From Sesamum alatum (lineage: Eukaryota; Streptophyta; Magnoliopsida; Lamiales; Pedaliaceae): a stretch of DNA of 64,000 bases. Under the pieces are notes generated by a model. The model worked only from the letters and a program-made list of their open reading frames with translations. It was not told the DNA's origin and made no database searches. Below are positions 33,003 through 43,901 of the stretch, one piece after another. The stretch is from NCBI GenBank assembly GCA_034509735.1, contig JACGWO010000007.1, positions 25,572,046-25,636,045 of the forward strand. Direction: 5' to 3'. Position 1 is the first letter of the stretch. Each line of letters opens with the position of its first letter. A program made the translations under genes and the position numbers.

Positions 33003-33889
33003 AGAACATGTCCTTAGTCCTTTTCAGGTACTTTAGGATAGTCTTGACTGCACTCCAGTGTGCTTCCCCAGCACACGACTGATATCGACTTGTTACGCTC
33101 AAAGCGAAAGCCACATCAAGTCTAGTGCACTGAACGACATACTGTATGCTGCCTACAGCTGAAGTATAGGGGATGTCCAACATCCTTTTAAGCTCCTCAT
33201 CAGTCTTAGGAGATTGCTTCTTGGATAACTTAATTCCATGCCTCATAGGAAGGAATCCTCGTTTTGAGTTCTCCATCTTGAATCTCTTCAAGACTTTCTC
33301 AATATACGAGAACTGGGCCATTCCTGACATCCTTCTAGATCTATCCCTGTAGACTTGATGCCAAGGATGTAGGATGCCTTGCCCATATCCTTCATGGAGA
33401 ATTGCGTCATTCACGTAAAGCACCAGAAACGCAACTGAGCTCCCACTGATCTTCTTGTATACACAAGGATCGGACTCGTTCGTGATGAAATCATATCCCC
33501 GTATGACTTCATCAAAACGTATGTTCCAGCTTCGGGAAGCTTGTTTGAGGCCATAGATGGACCTTTGGAGACAGCAGACCTTCTGCTCTTCTCCAATAGT
33601 TGTGAAACCTTCCGGCTGATCTATATAGATCTCTTCATCTACGAAACCGTTGATGAAGGCCGTTTTCACGTCTATCTGCCATATTTCATAGTCATACCAT
33701 GCTGCTATGGCAAGCAGTATCGGAATGGACTTGGCCATTGCTACGGGCGAGTAGTTTCCTCAAAATCGACCCCGGGTCATTGAGTGTAACCTTTCGCCAC
33801 AAGCCTGGCTTTGAAGGTTGTAACCTCCCCGTCAGCTCCAAGCTTACGTTTGTAGACCCATTTACACCCTACGGGTTTAACCCCTTTGG
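32989..33889 (-). pseudogene. Reverse transcriptase of B2 (active site deleted)
   Basis: Minus-strand frame 32989-33738 encodes AKSIPILLAIAAWYDYEIWQ, then DVKTAFINGFVDEEIYIDQ (first Asp) and YGLKQASRSWNIRFDEV, then LYVNDAILHEGYGQG where the relatives have LYVDDILLIGND. A deletion of roughly 80 bp at about 33395-33405 has removed the second active-site Asp and the following strand. RKLG- and YKRK-like codons continue to 33889. There the sequence stops at CCCCTTTGG and the C1 LTR begins. Confidence 0.87.
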
Positions 33890-35900
33890 TGAAAGAATAT
33901 TTGGATCGTCCCGGAAAATTGCACGAATGCGGAAGCGCGATATAAAATAAAATACAAAAATTTAAAGCATGCTTTTAATCAAATTTAAAGAACACGCTCA
34001 AGGGGTGTACCCTTGAGATTTCCCGGGGTGTTCGGTGTATCTCATGAGTAAACAACATGTAAATGATCATGGAGGCCATAGGGTAAAATTAAAGAGGACG
34101 AAAATATTAAACGAGACCTACCCGTTGTCATTTTCGTCTTCAACAGCTACAGGTGTTGTTCCCCGTTTTGCACCGAGATCTCGTTCTTGAGACCCTCCAA
34201 ATCGTGACACACGATCCACCCACGTATCTTGCACGTCATGCTAGCAACGAACAAGTGTATATTTTGGAGTGGATGAATCAACAACACGTTATGAATTAAC
34301 GGTATTGATTCATCTAAGTTCTAATGTTCCAAGAACAAGAGAACTAGAAAAGAATTTCTTGGAGAGAGTGGAGAGAGAGGGCGGATGAGAGATAGGGGAG
34401 AGAGAGCCGAAAATGAGTGTGTGTTGTGTGTGTGTTGGAATTTCATCATCCTTCAAAAGGTGCAAGGCTAGGGTTTATATAGAGGAAGAGTTTAATCCTC
34501 TTTAAACTCCACCTCTTCAGAAGCTTAATTTGACTAGGATTTTGACCTAGTCAAAGTCCTTAGTCAAAGTAGAATTTGACCTTGTCAAATTCAATCCTAG
34601 CCTTTGATCTCTCCCATTAAATCTCAACCATTAATTTAATTTAATGGAATATTTAAATCCTATTAAATATTCCAAAAGGCCAAATAAATATAATAAATAA
34701 ATATTAGTATTTATTCTAGGCCCATTAAATTAATTCCCTTAATAAATCCAATTAATTAATTTAATTCCCTTATCAAATAGAAGGAATTATTTTCTCCAAG
34801 AAAAATATAGGACCCGATTAAATCCAATTTAATCATTCTTTACTCCAATATTTAATTCCAAATTAAATACTAAGTGTGTGTGGATAGTGTCTGACTCTTT
34901 AGGTTCACCTTTCAGCTAGACTTGGTCGGTTTCCTAGAATCCGTCCGTTACCATGGGTGGCCATCTAGCAACGGTCCATGGCACTAGAGACTAGGTGAAA
35001 TAATCGGGGATGAACATTTAGGCTCTAACAGTACACTTGTCCTTCTGTCTTCGGTCTCATCACTTAGAGTCTTTAGGGCACGGAAAATGCAAAGGTACCC
35101 ATTTTGGACCAAAGTGTCGGTCTGCCCTTTACTAAACGCCGCAAGGGAAACCTTCCCTTCTGTTCAGTTACTGTGGCCACAGATTTTAGGGACAAGACAC
35201 AGAGCATACATGAGACTCAACTGTCAATGCCTTTTGACAGGAGATAGATCCTTTCTTGGAAACTACTGTCACTCGGTACACCCGAGTTGCACTAGACATA
35301 GCTTATGACTACTCAAGAGTATTTTGGCAATCTCTCACCATATCTAAGATACAGACCTGATGTACAGGTAAACTCAGCAATTCCTCAAGTCAAAGGACTT
35401 GACTTGTACCGTTGGAAACCGGGAACTCACATCATACCTTGCTGACCATACTACACTTTAAGGTCCTCCGTAAGACGCTTCCCACGAGTCACCTCAGTCA
35501 GCTGCTTCGTAGCATGCTGACCCACTAACACTACTTAGACGACCTTCGTCACCCATCGATGAAATACAACAGCAGATGCTTAGTGCAAGTCTCAAAGGGA
35601 ATCCCGGTACCCATTTTCGAGATTCCTTGACTTGGAGATTTTTGGACTGATTCGGTAAGACTGATTTCATGGACATACCTCCAAGCGTAGTCCCAGTCTC
35701 CGAAATCGATTCTCAGTCCGTGGGCTTTTGTTTGCGTAGTGAACAGATATGTAATAGCAGATATAAGTGAACGTAAACAAAGTGTTGCCATATGAATCTT
35801 CACTTCTTTATTATTAAATGTTTATCAAACACCTGAAATTGTCTAGACATAGGTTACATATTCCTGCCAAAATTGGCTTACATGGTCACCTATTCTAACA
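33890..35900 (-). repeat. C1 3' LTR (2011 bp)
   Basis: From TGAAAGAATATTTGGATCGTCC to CACCTATTCTAACA, followed by ATCTCCCACTTGACC. It is collinear with the LTR at 41109-43099; small differences are scattered over its length. Confidence 0.94.
34474..34481 (-). promoter_or_regulatory. TATA box, C1 3' LTR
   Basis: TTTATATA on the plus strand, TATATAAA in sense. A CA-type tract (plus strand GTGTGTGTTGTGTGTGTG, about 34418-34436) lies just downstream in sense. Confidence 0.6.
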
Positions 35901-36340
35901 ATCTCCCACTTGACCTTTAAACCCAATCGCCCATATGTCTAATCCCCATCTTCTCAAGATGTTGCGTATGAGCGCTCTACGACATAGGCTTTGTCAGCGG
36001 ATCTGCTGTGTTGTCTGCTGAGTTGACTCGGTCCATTTCTCTAAGAAGATGGTAGCGTCTAAGAATGTGTTTGGAACGGTGATGAGATCTCGGTTCCTTT
36101 GCTTGCGCTATTGCACCGTTGTTATCACAGAAGATGACAACAGGCTCGGCGATGCTAGGCACCACACCCAACTCTTGGATGTAGTTTCTCATCCAAACCG
36201 CTTCCTTAGCAGCTTCTGAAGCTTGCTATGTATTCAGCCTCTGTGGTGGAGTCGGCAATGGTTGCTTGCTTGGAACTTTCCCAAGCTACTACTCCTCCAT
36301 TGAGTTTGAATATGTACCCCGATTAAGACTTGGCATCATG
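35901..36340 (-). pseudogene. RNase H of C1 (truncated, with 25-base deletion)
   Basis: The minus-strand piece 35977-36192 reads MRNYIQELGVVPSIAEPVVIFCDNNGAIAQAKEP and RSKHILRRYHLLREMD. After LLREM, 25 bases present in C2 (43236-43260) are missing; the C2 segment is bounded by CCAT repeats. Upstream, RNase H codons continue to about 36334 (KSQS, DAK), then break at the junction that replaces RT. Confidence 0.87.
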
Positions 36341-36355
36341 GTCCGAACCATGTCC
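36334..36355 (-). other. Templated filler at the RT deletion of C1
   Basis: A 22-base string here (CATCATGG ... CATGTCC) is identical to 37032-37053 in the integrase region of the same copy. On its left the sequence is RNase H; on its right it is the integrase-RT linker. About 1.08 kb that separates these points in C2 is absent. Confidence 0.85.
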
Positions 36356-37800
36356 CGGAGTCGATGTCAGACATCGCTTCTCCATATGTCTTAGGATCGT
36401 TATCCAAAAGATCGGTCACTCCTAGAAAGCCATACCTTACTGGAGGTCTGGACTCTCTAGTGGACCTACGGAGAACGGGAACGTCAGTGGTGACTGTGGG
36501 CGCTGACTGTATCGGAGCCGACGGTTCAGGAACCGGGGCTGGCCGTTCCTGAGGCTGTCCTTCATGCCTAGCATGTTGGACCTCTCGAGGTTGGTCAGCG
36601 CTTCGGCTGTTTATCCTGAATCCTCTAAGTGAGGCTTCCGTGGCTGCCTCTGATGGCTGGATTCCATCACTTGATTCCTCAAGGATCAGCTCATCAGGTT
36701 GGATATCATCCGGGAAGCCTTGCTCCAAGAATGCTGCATTTCTTGAAACAAACACCTTTTGTTCCAAGGGGTCATAAAAGTAATAACCCGCAGTTTCTTT
36801 AGGGTATCCAACGAACCTGCATAAGCTAGACCTAGATTCTAGCTTATCTCCCACTAACCTCCTGACGTATGCGGGGCTACCCCACACTCTCAAGTAGTTT
36901 GTAGGACACAGGCTTGCGGTGCCATATCTCATATGGCGTTTGGGTCAATGCACTGGTAGGCACAAAATTCAACAACTTGGCCGCCGTTTCTAGTGCATAG
37001 ACCCAAAAGGATAAGGCAGTTTGGTAAAACTCATCATGGTCCGAACCATGTCCAACAGGGTTCGATTCCTCCTTTCAGAGACACCATTTAACTGTGGTGT
37101 TCCTGGAGGTGTCCATTCTGATATTATACCATGTTCTTTTAGATAATCTAGGAACTCCCTACTAAGGTATTCACCGCCTCGGTCTGACCGTAGGACTTTA
37201 ATTTTGCAGTTGGTCTGGTTCTCTACTTCAAGTCTGAATTCTTTAAACCTCTCAAGAGCTTTAGACTTGTACCTCATTAGGTAAACATAACCATACCGTG
37301 AATGATCATTGGTAAATGTTATGAAGTAGGAAACCCACCTCGGGCCTGCTTCCTTAGTGGTCCACATACGTCTGTATGGACCAAGTCCAACAGACCTGTG
37401 GCAAGCCTACTTTATCCTACAAAGGGCTTTTTGGTCATTTTCCCTCTTAGACAGGATTCACAAGTTGGTAGATCACTCAAGTCCCCAACCTCTAGGTTCT
37501 TTGAGTCTACCAACCTTTTCATCCTATCTTGGGATATGTGACCTAGCCTAGCGTGCCACAGACGTGCGTTCCCGTTGTTATCTAATTTTCGTTTGTGTTG
37601 AGTGTTGAGAAGGAAATTCGTTTGTTGCAAGATGTAGAGCCCGTTATGCAATGTACCAAGTAGATGAGCAATTCCACATCTCATCAAATAAAAGCAATTT
37701 TTATTGATTCTAAACTCATAACCACTATTGTCCAACAATGGAATGGAAATGATGTTTTTAATCATACTAGGTACAAAATAAACTTGCTCTAAAATCTATG
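36341..37800 (-). pseudogene. Integrase and linker of C1 (broken in three)
   Basis: Minus-strand pieces. 37412-37765 holds MIKNIISIPLLDNSGYEF, HLLGTLHNGLYILQQ and the zinc domain WHARLGHISQDRMKRLV with LPTCESCLRGKMTKKPF. 36990-37367 holds YFITFTNDHSRYGYVYLM, SDRGGEYLSREF and NGVSERRNRTLLDM. 36336-36932 holds NYLRVWGSPAYVRRLVGDKL and the linker QPREVQHARHEGQPQERP. Frames shift at about 37370-37410 and 36935-36990. The first catalytic Asp region (DVCGPL) lies at the first shift. Confidence 0.88.
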
Positions 37801-37843
37801 CTAATACTATCACTAATCACTAGAGTGGCGGATCCTACTGCTT

Positions 37844-38872
37844 CTACCGAGATGCCTTGCCATTCCCAAGCTTCAGGATTATGTCCCCGCTACCCAGTTT
37901 TCTGCTTCTTTTCAACACCTGCAAGTCATTGCAAATGTGAGCTCCACAGCCGGTATCTAATACCCAAGAGGCAGAATTACTGACCATATTAATCTCAATC
38001 ACATAAATACCTTGGTTCGAGAAGAGTTTGGGGCACTCTCTCTTCCAATGCCCTTTCTCACTACAGTTGATACATATGTCATATGCCTTCGACTGTTGCT
38101 TGGAGACAACCTTTCCCTTTCCTTTGCCCTTCCCCTCTTTGGCAATGGGAACACTCTTAGTGTTCGTAGCTGCTTTGACGGCCTTTCCCTTCCCTTTCTT
38201 CTTCTTCCAACGTCCGGCACCTTTGCCTTTCGTATTGGAAGTCGAAGCACCTCCAAACAATACCGAAGGCGTGGACTTCTTAGTCGTTGCCTCGTATTGC
38301 ACCAACATATTGATCAACTCATGAATGCCCTTCTCAAGTGCGTTCATGTTGTAGTTGACAATAAATTGGTCAAAGGAGGGTGGGAGTGACTGAAGGATCA
38401 CAGCTATGTACGTTTCATTATCAAGACCTGCCTTTAGGTCCTCGAGCTTTTCCACCAGGGTAAGCATTTTAACCCCGTGCTCTTGTACAGAGGATCCTTC
38501 TGTCATTTTAGTTCCAAAGAACGCCTTGGTCGCGACATACCTAGTATGCCGGTCCGGGACTGCATAGCAATCCTTAAGGCGAGCCATTATGGAAGGGACG
38601 TCGTCTAGCCTTTCATATTGCTTCTGAATCTCATTGGTCATCGAAGCAAGTATGACGCTACGGACCTTCCGGTTATCCTTATGCCATGTCTCGAACGTCT
38701 CACGTTCTTCTGGCGTGGATCCTTCCGGCAAGGTCCTAGGGAGAGGCTCGTCCATGACGTAGCCTTGGTTCTCGTAGTCTAGGACTATCATGAGATTGCG
38801 CAACCAGTCGTTGTAATTTGTTCCATTGAATTTATTTGTCTCAAGAATGGTTGAAAGTGGGTTCTTAGACAT
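37844..38872 (-). CDS. Gag-protease frame of C1 (about 342 aa)
   Basis: The start chosen is MSKNPLSTILETNKFNG at 38872, the start conserved in E and B3; an in-frame Met at 38968 would add 32 residues unlike any copy. Gag follows (NDWLRNLMIVLDYENQGYV, RHTRYVATKAFFGTKMTEG, SLPPSFDQFIVNYNMN), then a Lys/Gly-rich basic stretch, a CCHC zinc knuckle (CINCSEKGHWKREC) and the protease motif WVLDTGCGAHICND with its catalytic Asp. The frame ends at SGDIILKLGNGKASR after a one-base change; integrase sequence follows in another frame. Gag builds the particle and binds RNA. It may still supply shell protein, but expression is not shown. Confidence 0.85.
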   Translation of the reverse strand: MSKNPLSTILETNKFNGTNYNDWLRNLMIVLDYENQGYVMDEPLPRTLPEGSTPEERETFETWHKDNRKVRSVILASMTNEIQKQYERLDDVPSIMARLKDCYAVPDRHTRYVATKAFFGTKMTEGSSVQEHGVKMLTLVEKLEDLKAGLDNETYIAVILQSLPPSFDQFIVNYNMNALEKGIHELINMLVQYEATTKKSTPSVLFGGASTSNTKGKGAGRWKKKKGKGKAVKAATNTKSVPIAKEGKGKGKGKVVSKQQSKAYDICINCSEKGHWKRECPKLFSNQGIYVIEINMVSNSASWVLDTGCGAHICNDLQVLKRSRKLGSGDIILKLGNGKASR

Positions 38873-39252
38873 TTTTTTAAATCTACATTTAGAAAACAGC
38901 GCGCGATCAGCAGAAAATAAAAGACGGTGGTTTGATAAAAAATGATTAAATGCATGGACTTTAGTCATTTAATCCTCCCACTATTTATACGAAAGCACGT
39001 TACTCTCAAACGTGATTTTCGGGAAGTCCTTTCCTAGTGGGCTTGGAATCCACAGCGGTTTTTCCCATACCCCGCTTTTACGATTCGCATGGAAAAAATC
39101 CTGTGGGAGGTATTCCATACCATTCTCGTTCCACGAGATTCCCAAGATTATTGCCTCACCCTTTCACATGATCCCGAGGACTCCAAGCGAATCATGCTAT
39201 TTGGGCGTTAGACCCAACCCAATCGACCGAGCCACAGACCCACTGGTACCCC

Positions 39253-39371
39253 CCACGACTCGTGAGACAGGTACATGACAAAGTGCAGCTTCTTTTAAGT
39301 ACAGCCTATTTTTCATTCATGACAAAGTGCAGCTTCTTTTAAGTACAATAACGTGCCACGACTCGTGAGAC
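39253..39371 (-). repeat. Duplicated near-palindrome in C1 leader
   Basis: CCACGACTCGTGAGAC at 39253-39268 and 39356-39371, spaced 103 bp. The spacing exceeds that of the other copies because of the 30 bp duplication between them. Confidence 0.9.
39274..39347. repeat. Direct 30 bp duplication in C1 leader
   Basis: Bases 39274-39303 and 39318-39347 are identical (CATGACAAAGTG ... TTAAGTACA). Copy D has a single related copy near 59883-59912. Confidence 0.92.
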
Positions 39372-40441
39372 CACGCTATTCACCTAAAACAGCTTCCTCA
39401 CTAAACCATGGATTGGAAGGCATGGACAAACTCCTAGAGTTCATGTCCATTTTGTCCAGGGTCTAATGTTTCAACATTGGTCCAACCAATGTGAGAATAG
39501 TGAATGACCGAGATCTCAAAATAAATAAATATTCACACATCCATCCATAATGCGTAAATTAAACCATCCATAGCAGTTATATGATAAATAAAAAGAACCC
39601 ATTCATCCATCATAATAACCACATGCAAAATTAAAGCCTAGCACGCCCCTGTTGGATGATCACGAGCCCGAATCCTATGCGATCCACTGAGCCCGCAGTG
39701 GATCTATGGTCAATCTAGGGTTGGTCCTACACTATTACATTAATAGTAACCAAATCATCATGCTGATGGGCCTTGGTCTCTTTTCTCTTTCTTCACTTCA
39801 TCGAAAACTCCAAGGGACCTCCCGTCTGGGCTCTCCATGTGGTCCTTCCTTCTTCTCCACCGATTACAAAAAAGGAAACCTCACTCCTAGTCTACTCTCA
39901 TTACATATAAAAAATAGAAAGAAACCCCAGCGAAAACCCGGGGGGAGTACATAAGGAGGGAGGTAGAATGCCTTATTATTCCAAAGTAACTAGAAAGAGA
40001 GAAGGAGAAAGCAGTAAAAGAGGCACACAGGCCCAACAGAAATTAAACCATACATTCGGTCTAGGGCTCGTGATCATCCATTTCCATCCAACACACATAA
40101 TCACATGATCTAATCACATAATTACAATATACCAACAATTCATGATTTCCAATCATAATTATACAAAATCAGAAATAAATGAATATGTGCATAACGTGTG
40201 TAAAAAATAAAACATAAATATTGGTAATAATATTTTTCTCGTTTTATGAAAATCTTTCCTCATTATTTTAAGTAAAATAACCCCGAGATTCCAAATCCAA
40301 TGTATTTTACTCCTAAATTAATGTCTTTAGAAAATAAGGCATAATTGAACCCCAAAAACGATTTTTCAGAATTAATTCAAAATTAAAACTGAAAATAATT
40401 TAAGAATAAAAAGAAAACACTGCTACGGTTTAAAAAAACCC

Positions 40442-40903
40442 CAAGCAGCAAGCACCGGCCGCCGGCAGCGGCCTGCCGGCGCGCGCACAGGGCAGCAGGC
40501 TCAGCCTGCCGACCCTGCGCGCGCGCAGGCGTTGCCTGGCCGGGCACGCGCGCCTGGCCGGCAGCGTGCTGCGGGCCTGGCGTTCCGGCAGGCCGTCGCG
40601 CGTGCAGGCTCCCTTTGCCTCGCGCTGGCCTGCTGGCTGCTGGCCGCGCCCTTGCCCAGCGCAGCGCGCGCAGACGTGCACTGGGCACGCCTGTCGGGCG
40701 CGCGCGCGCAGACTCCTCCGTCTGCGTGCGCGCGCCTGGCGGCGCTGCCTGGTGTCCGTCCGCGCGCGGACTCTCAAGCGTGCAGCATTGCGCGCGCGCG
40801 CAGACACCCTGGCTGCGCGCTGCCCCTACACGACCGGCTGGATGGGGGCGCGCAGGCTTCCCTTGCCTGCGCGCGTCTGCCCTGCCTGCTGCGGCGTTCC
40901 TCG
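40442..40903 (-). repeat. GC-extreme island in C1 leader (largest)
   Basis: About 460 bp built of GCGCGCGC, GCCTGC, CCGGC and similar words, in an AT-rich leader, about 190 nt after the primer site. ORFs of 100-165 codons on both strands here are by-products of composition. Confidence 0.9.
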
Positions 40904-41095
40904 TTTTCCGTTCAATTATTCCACCCCGTTTCTCAAGAAAAACAGAAAAATACCAATATTCAGAAATTCACACGAATCAAAAGCCATAAAGCGACATGCT
41001 TTAAAATCAAGAAAATCAAGATTTAATTAAAACATGCCAATATCACGTTTCATGCTTAGAACGCACATAAACCCTAGGCCTATACACCGAACCGG

Positions 41096-41107
41096 GCTCT
41101 GATACCA
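41096..41107 (-). other. tRNA-iMet primer-binding site of C1
   Basis: GCTCTGATACCA on the plus strand, preceded by CCGG and followed by CTGAAAGAATATG, the LTR start. Same spacing as in B3, D and E. Confidence 0.95.
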
Positions 41108-41108
41108 C

Positions 41109-43099
41109 TGAAAGAATATGTGTATCGTCCCGGAAAATTGCGCGAATGCGGAAGCGCGATATAAAATAAAATACAAAAATTTAAAGCATGCTTTAATCAA
41201 ATTAAAGAACACGCTCAAGGGGTGTACCCTTGAGATTCCCAGGCGTTTGGTGTATCTCATGAGTAAACAACATGTAAATGATCATGGAGGCCATAGGGTA
41301 GAAAAATTAAAGAGGACGAAAATATTAAATGAGACCTACCCGTTGTCGTTTTCGTCTTCAACAGCTACACGCGTTGTTCCCCGTTTTGCACCGAGATCTC
41401 ATTCTTGAGACCCTCCAAATCATGACACACGATCGACCACGTATCTTGCACGTCGTGCTAGCAACGAACAAGTGTATAATTTTGGAGTAGATGAATCAAC
41501 AACACGTTATTAATTAATGGTATTGATTCATCTAAGTTCTAATGTTCCAAGAACAAGAGAACTAGAAAAGAATTTCTTGGAGAGAGTGGAGAGAGAGGGC
41601 GGACAAGAGATAGGGGAGAGAGAGCCGAAAATGAGTGTGTGTTGTGTGTGTGTGTTGGAATTTCATTATCCTTCAAAAGGTGCAAAGGCTAGGGGTTTAT
41701 ATAGAGGAAGAGTTTAATCCTCTTTAAACTCCACCTCTTTAGAAGTTTAATTTGACTAGGATTTTGACCTAGTCAAAGTAGAATTTGACCTTGTCAAATT
41801 CAATCCTAGCCTTTGATCTCTCCCATTAAATCTCAACCATTAATTTAATTTAATGGAATATTTAAATCCTATTAAATATTCCAAAAGGCAAAATAAATAT
41901 AATATATAAATATTAATATTTATTCTAGGCCCATTAAATTAATTCCCTTAATAAATCAAATTTATTAATTTAATTCCCTTTATCAAATAGAAGGAATTAT
42001 TTTCTCCAAGAAAAATATAGGACCTGATTAAATCCAATTTAATCATTCCTTTACTCCAATATTTAATTCCAAATTAAATACTAAGTGTGTGTGGATAATG
42101 TGTGACTCTTTAGGTTCACCTTTCAGCTAGACTTGGTCGGATTCCTAGAATCCGTCCGTTACCATGGGTGGCCATCTAGCAACGGTCCATGACACTAGAG
42201 ACTAGGTGAAGTAATCGGGGATGAACATTTAGGCTCTAACAGTACACTTGTCCTTCTGTCTTCGGTCTCATCACTTAGGGTCTAGGGCACGGAAAATGCA
42301 GGTACCCATTTTGGACCTAAGTGTCGGTCTGTCCTTACTAAACGCCGCAAGGGAAACCTTCCCTTCTGTTCAGTTACTGTGGCCACAGATTTTAGGGACA
42401 ACACACAGAGCATACATGAGACTCAACTGTCAATGCCTTTTGACAAGAGACAGATCCTTTCTTGGAAACTACTGTCACTCTGTACACCCGAGCTGCACTA
42501 GACATGGCTTATGACTACTCAAGAGTATTTTCGCCATCTCTCACCATATCTAAGATACAGACCTGATGTACAGGTAAACTCAGCAGTTCCTCAAGTCAAA
42601 GGACTTGACCTGTACCGTTGGAACCGGGAACTCACGTCATACCTTGCTGACCATACTCAAGGTCCTCCGTAAGACGGTTCCTGCGAGTCACCTCAGTCAG
42701 CTGCTTCCTAGCATGCTGACCCACTAACACTACTTAGACGACCTTCGTCACCCGTCGATGAAATACGACAGCAGATGCTTAGTGCAAGTCTCAAAGGGAA
42801 TCCCGGTACCCATTTTCGAGATTCCTTGACTTGGAGATTTTCGGACTGATTCGGTAAGACTGATTTCATGGACCTACCTCCAAGCGTAGTCCCAGTCTCC
42901 GAAATCGATTCTCAGTCCGTGGGATTTGTTTGCGTAGTGAACAGATATGTAATAGCAGATATAAGTGAACTTAAACAAAGTGTTGCCATATGAATCTTCA
43001 CTTCTTTATTCATAAATGTTTTATCAAACACCTGAAATTGTCTAGACATAGGTTACATATTCCTGCCAAAATTGGCTTACATGGTCACCTATTCTAACA
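41109..43099 (-). repeat. LTR shared by C1 (5') and C2 (3'), 1991 bp
   Basis: From TGAAAGAATATGTGTATCGTCC to CACCTATTCTAACA. The left side abuts the primer site of C1, so it is C1's 5' LTR. The right side abuts the polypurine tract of C2 (43100-43110), so it is also C2's 3' LTR. It carries the CCATGG block near 42160-42210. Confidence 0.93.
41696..41703 (-). promoter_or_regulatory. TATA box, C1/C2 shared LTR
   Basis: TTTATATA on the plus strand; TATATAAA in sense, matching the box at 34474-34481. Confidence 0.6.
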
Positions 43100-43901
43100 A
43101 TCTCCCACTTGACCTTTAAAGCCAATCGCCTATATGTCTAATTCCCATCTTCTCAAGATGTTGCGTATGAGCGCTCTACGACATAGGCTTTGTCAGCGGA
43201 TCTGCTGTGTTGTCTGCTGAGTTGACTCGGTCCATCCGGATGTCACCTCTTCCTACCATTTCTCTAAGAAGATGGTAGCGTCTAAGAATGTGTTTGGAAC
43301 GGTGATGAGATCTCGGTTCCTTTGCTTGCGCTATTGCACCGTTGTTATCACAGAAGATGACAACAGGCTCGGCGATGCTAGGCACCACACCCAACTCTTG
43401 GATGTAGTTTCTCATCCAAACCGCTTCCTTAGCAGCTTCTGAAGCTGCTATGTATTCAGCCTCTGTGGTAGAGTCAGCAATGGTTGCTTGCTTGGAACTT
43501 TTCCAAGCTACTACTCCTCCATTGAGTTTGAATATGTACCCCGATTGAGACTTGGCATCATCGTCATCAGACTGGAAGCTAGCATCGCTAAAGCCTTCCA
43601 GAATTAGTTCTCCATTGCCATAGACTAGGAACATTTCCTTAGTCCTCCTTAGGTACTTAAAGATGCCCTTAACAGCATTCCAATGTGCCTCTCCTGCGCA
43701 GGACTGATTTCTGCTTGTTACACTCAAAGCATATGCAATGTCAGGCCTAGTGCAGTGGACCGCATATTGGATGCTACCTACGGCAGAAGCATAGGGGATG
43801 ACTTTCATCCTTTCAAGTTCCTCATCAGTCTGTTGGGACTGTTTCTTGGACAACTTGATCCCATGCCTCATGGGAAGGAATTGTCGTTTGGAGTTGTCCA
43901 T
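43100..43901 (-). pseudogene. RT end and RNase H of C2
   Basis: The longest undamaged RNase H in the window (minus frame 43176-43901, 241 codons). It reads KKQSQQTDEELERMKVIPYASAVGS, TRPDIAYALSVTSRNQSC, SDASFQSDDDDAKSQSGYI, TEAEYIAASEAAKEAVW, IFCDNNGAIAQAKEPRSHH, SKHILRRYHLLREMV and NTADPLTKPMS. All catalytic acidic residues are present and the end is natural. It is separated from the RT by a stop at 43902-43904, so the polyprotein is not continuous. Confidence 0.9.

Larger units (their letters stand above)
20376..33889 (-). mobile_element. Copia copy B2 (family II), split by B3
   Basis: Reverse-strand element visible as LTR 20376-21601 plus 31484-32479 and pol end 32480-33889. Copy B3 lies between the two LTR parts. 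Its left flank is TCTCT (20371-20375) within D'. The pol is interrupted at 33890 by copy C1, after CCCCTTTGG, a sequence that reads on uninterrupted in B3 (about 24929). The rest of B2 (integrase, gag, 5' LTR) should lie beyond the right edge of the window. Confidence 0.88.
38873..41095 (-). other. Untranslated leader of C1
   Basis: About 2.2 kb with no credible gene. It contains the GC island (40442-40903), the CACTGAGCCCGCAGTGGATC block (about 39686-39706), two CACGACTCGTG motifs (39253-39268, 39356-39371) and a 30 bp duplication (39274-39303, 39318-39347). A CGTAAAAGCGGG block lies near 39074. Confidence 0.85.
33890..43099 (-). mobile_element. Copia copy C1 (family I), two LTRs, RT deleted
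   Basis: Reverse-strand element: 3' LTR 33890-35900, internal 35901-41108, 5' LTR 41109-43099. It is inserted in the RT of B2 (left flank TTTGG, 33885-33889). To the right of its 5' LTR there is no target duplication. Instead the polypurine tract and RNase H of a second family I internal region (C2) follow, so the LTR at 41109-43099 is shared in an LTR-internal-LTR-internal array. The whole RT domain is missing from C1, but Gag-protease is one open frame. Confidence 0.92.

Noticed and set aside
40383..41030. ORFs of 100-165 codons on both strands in the GC islands (also 28683-29096, 53295-53777, 58093-58393)
   Set aside because: Open in several frames on both strands, made of Ala/Arg/Pro/Gly repeats, with no match between elements. 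GC-rich sequence lacks stop codons by chance.
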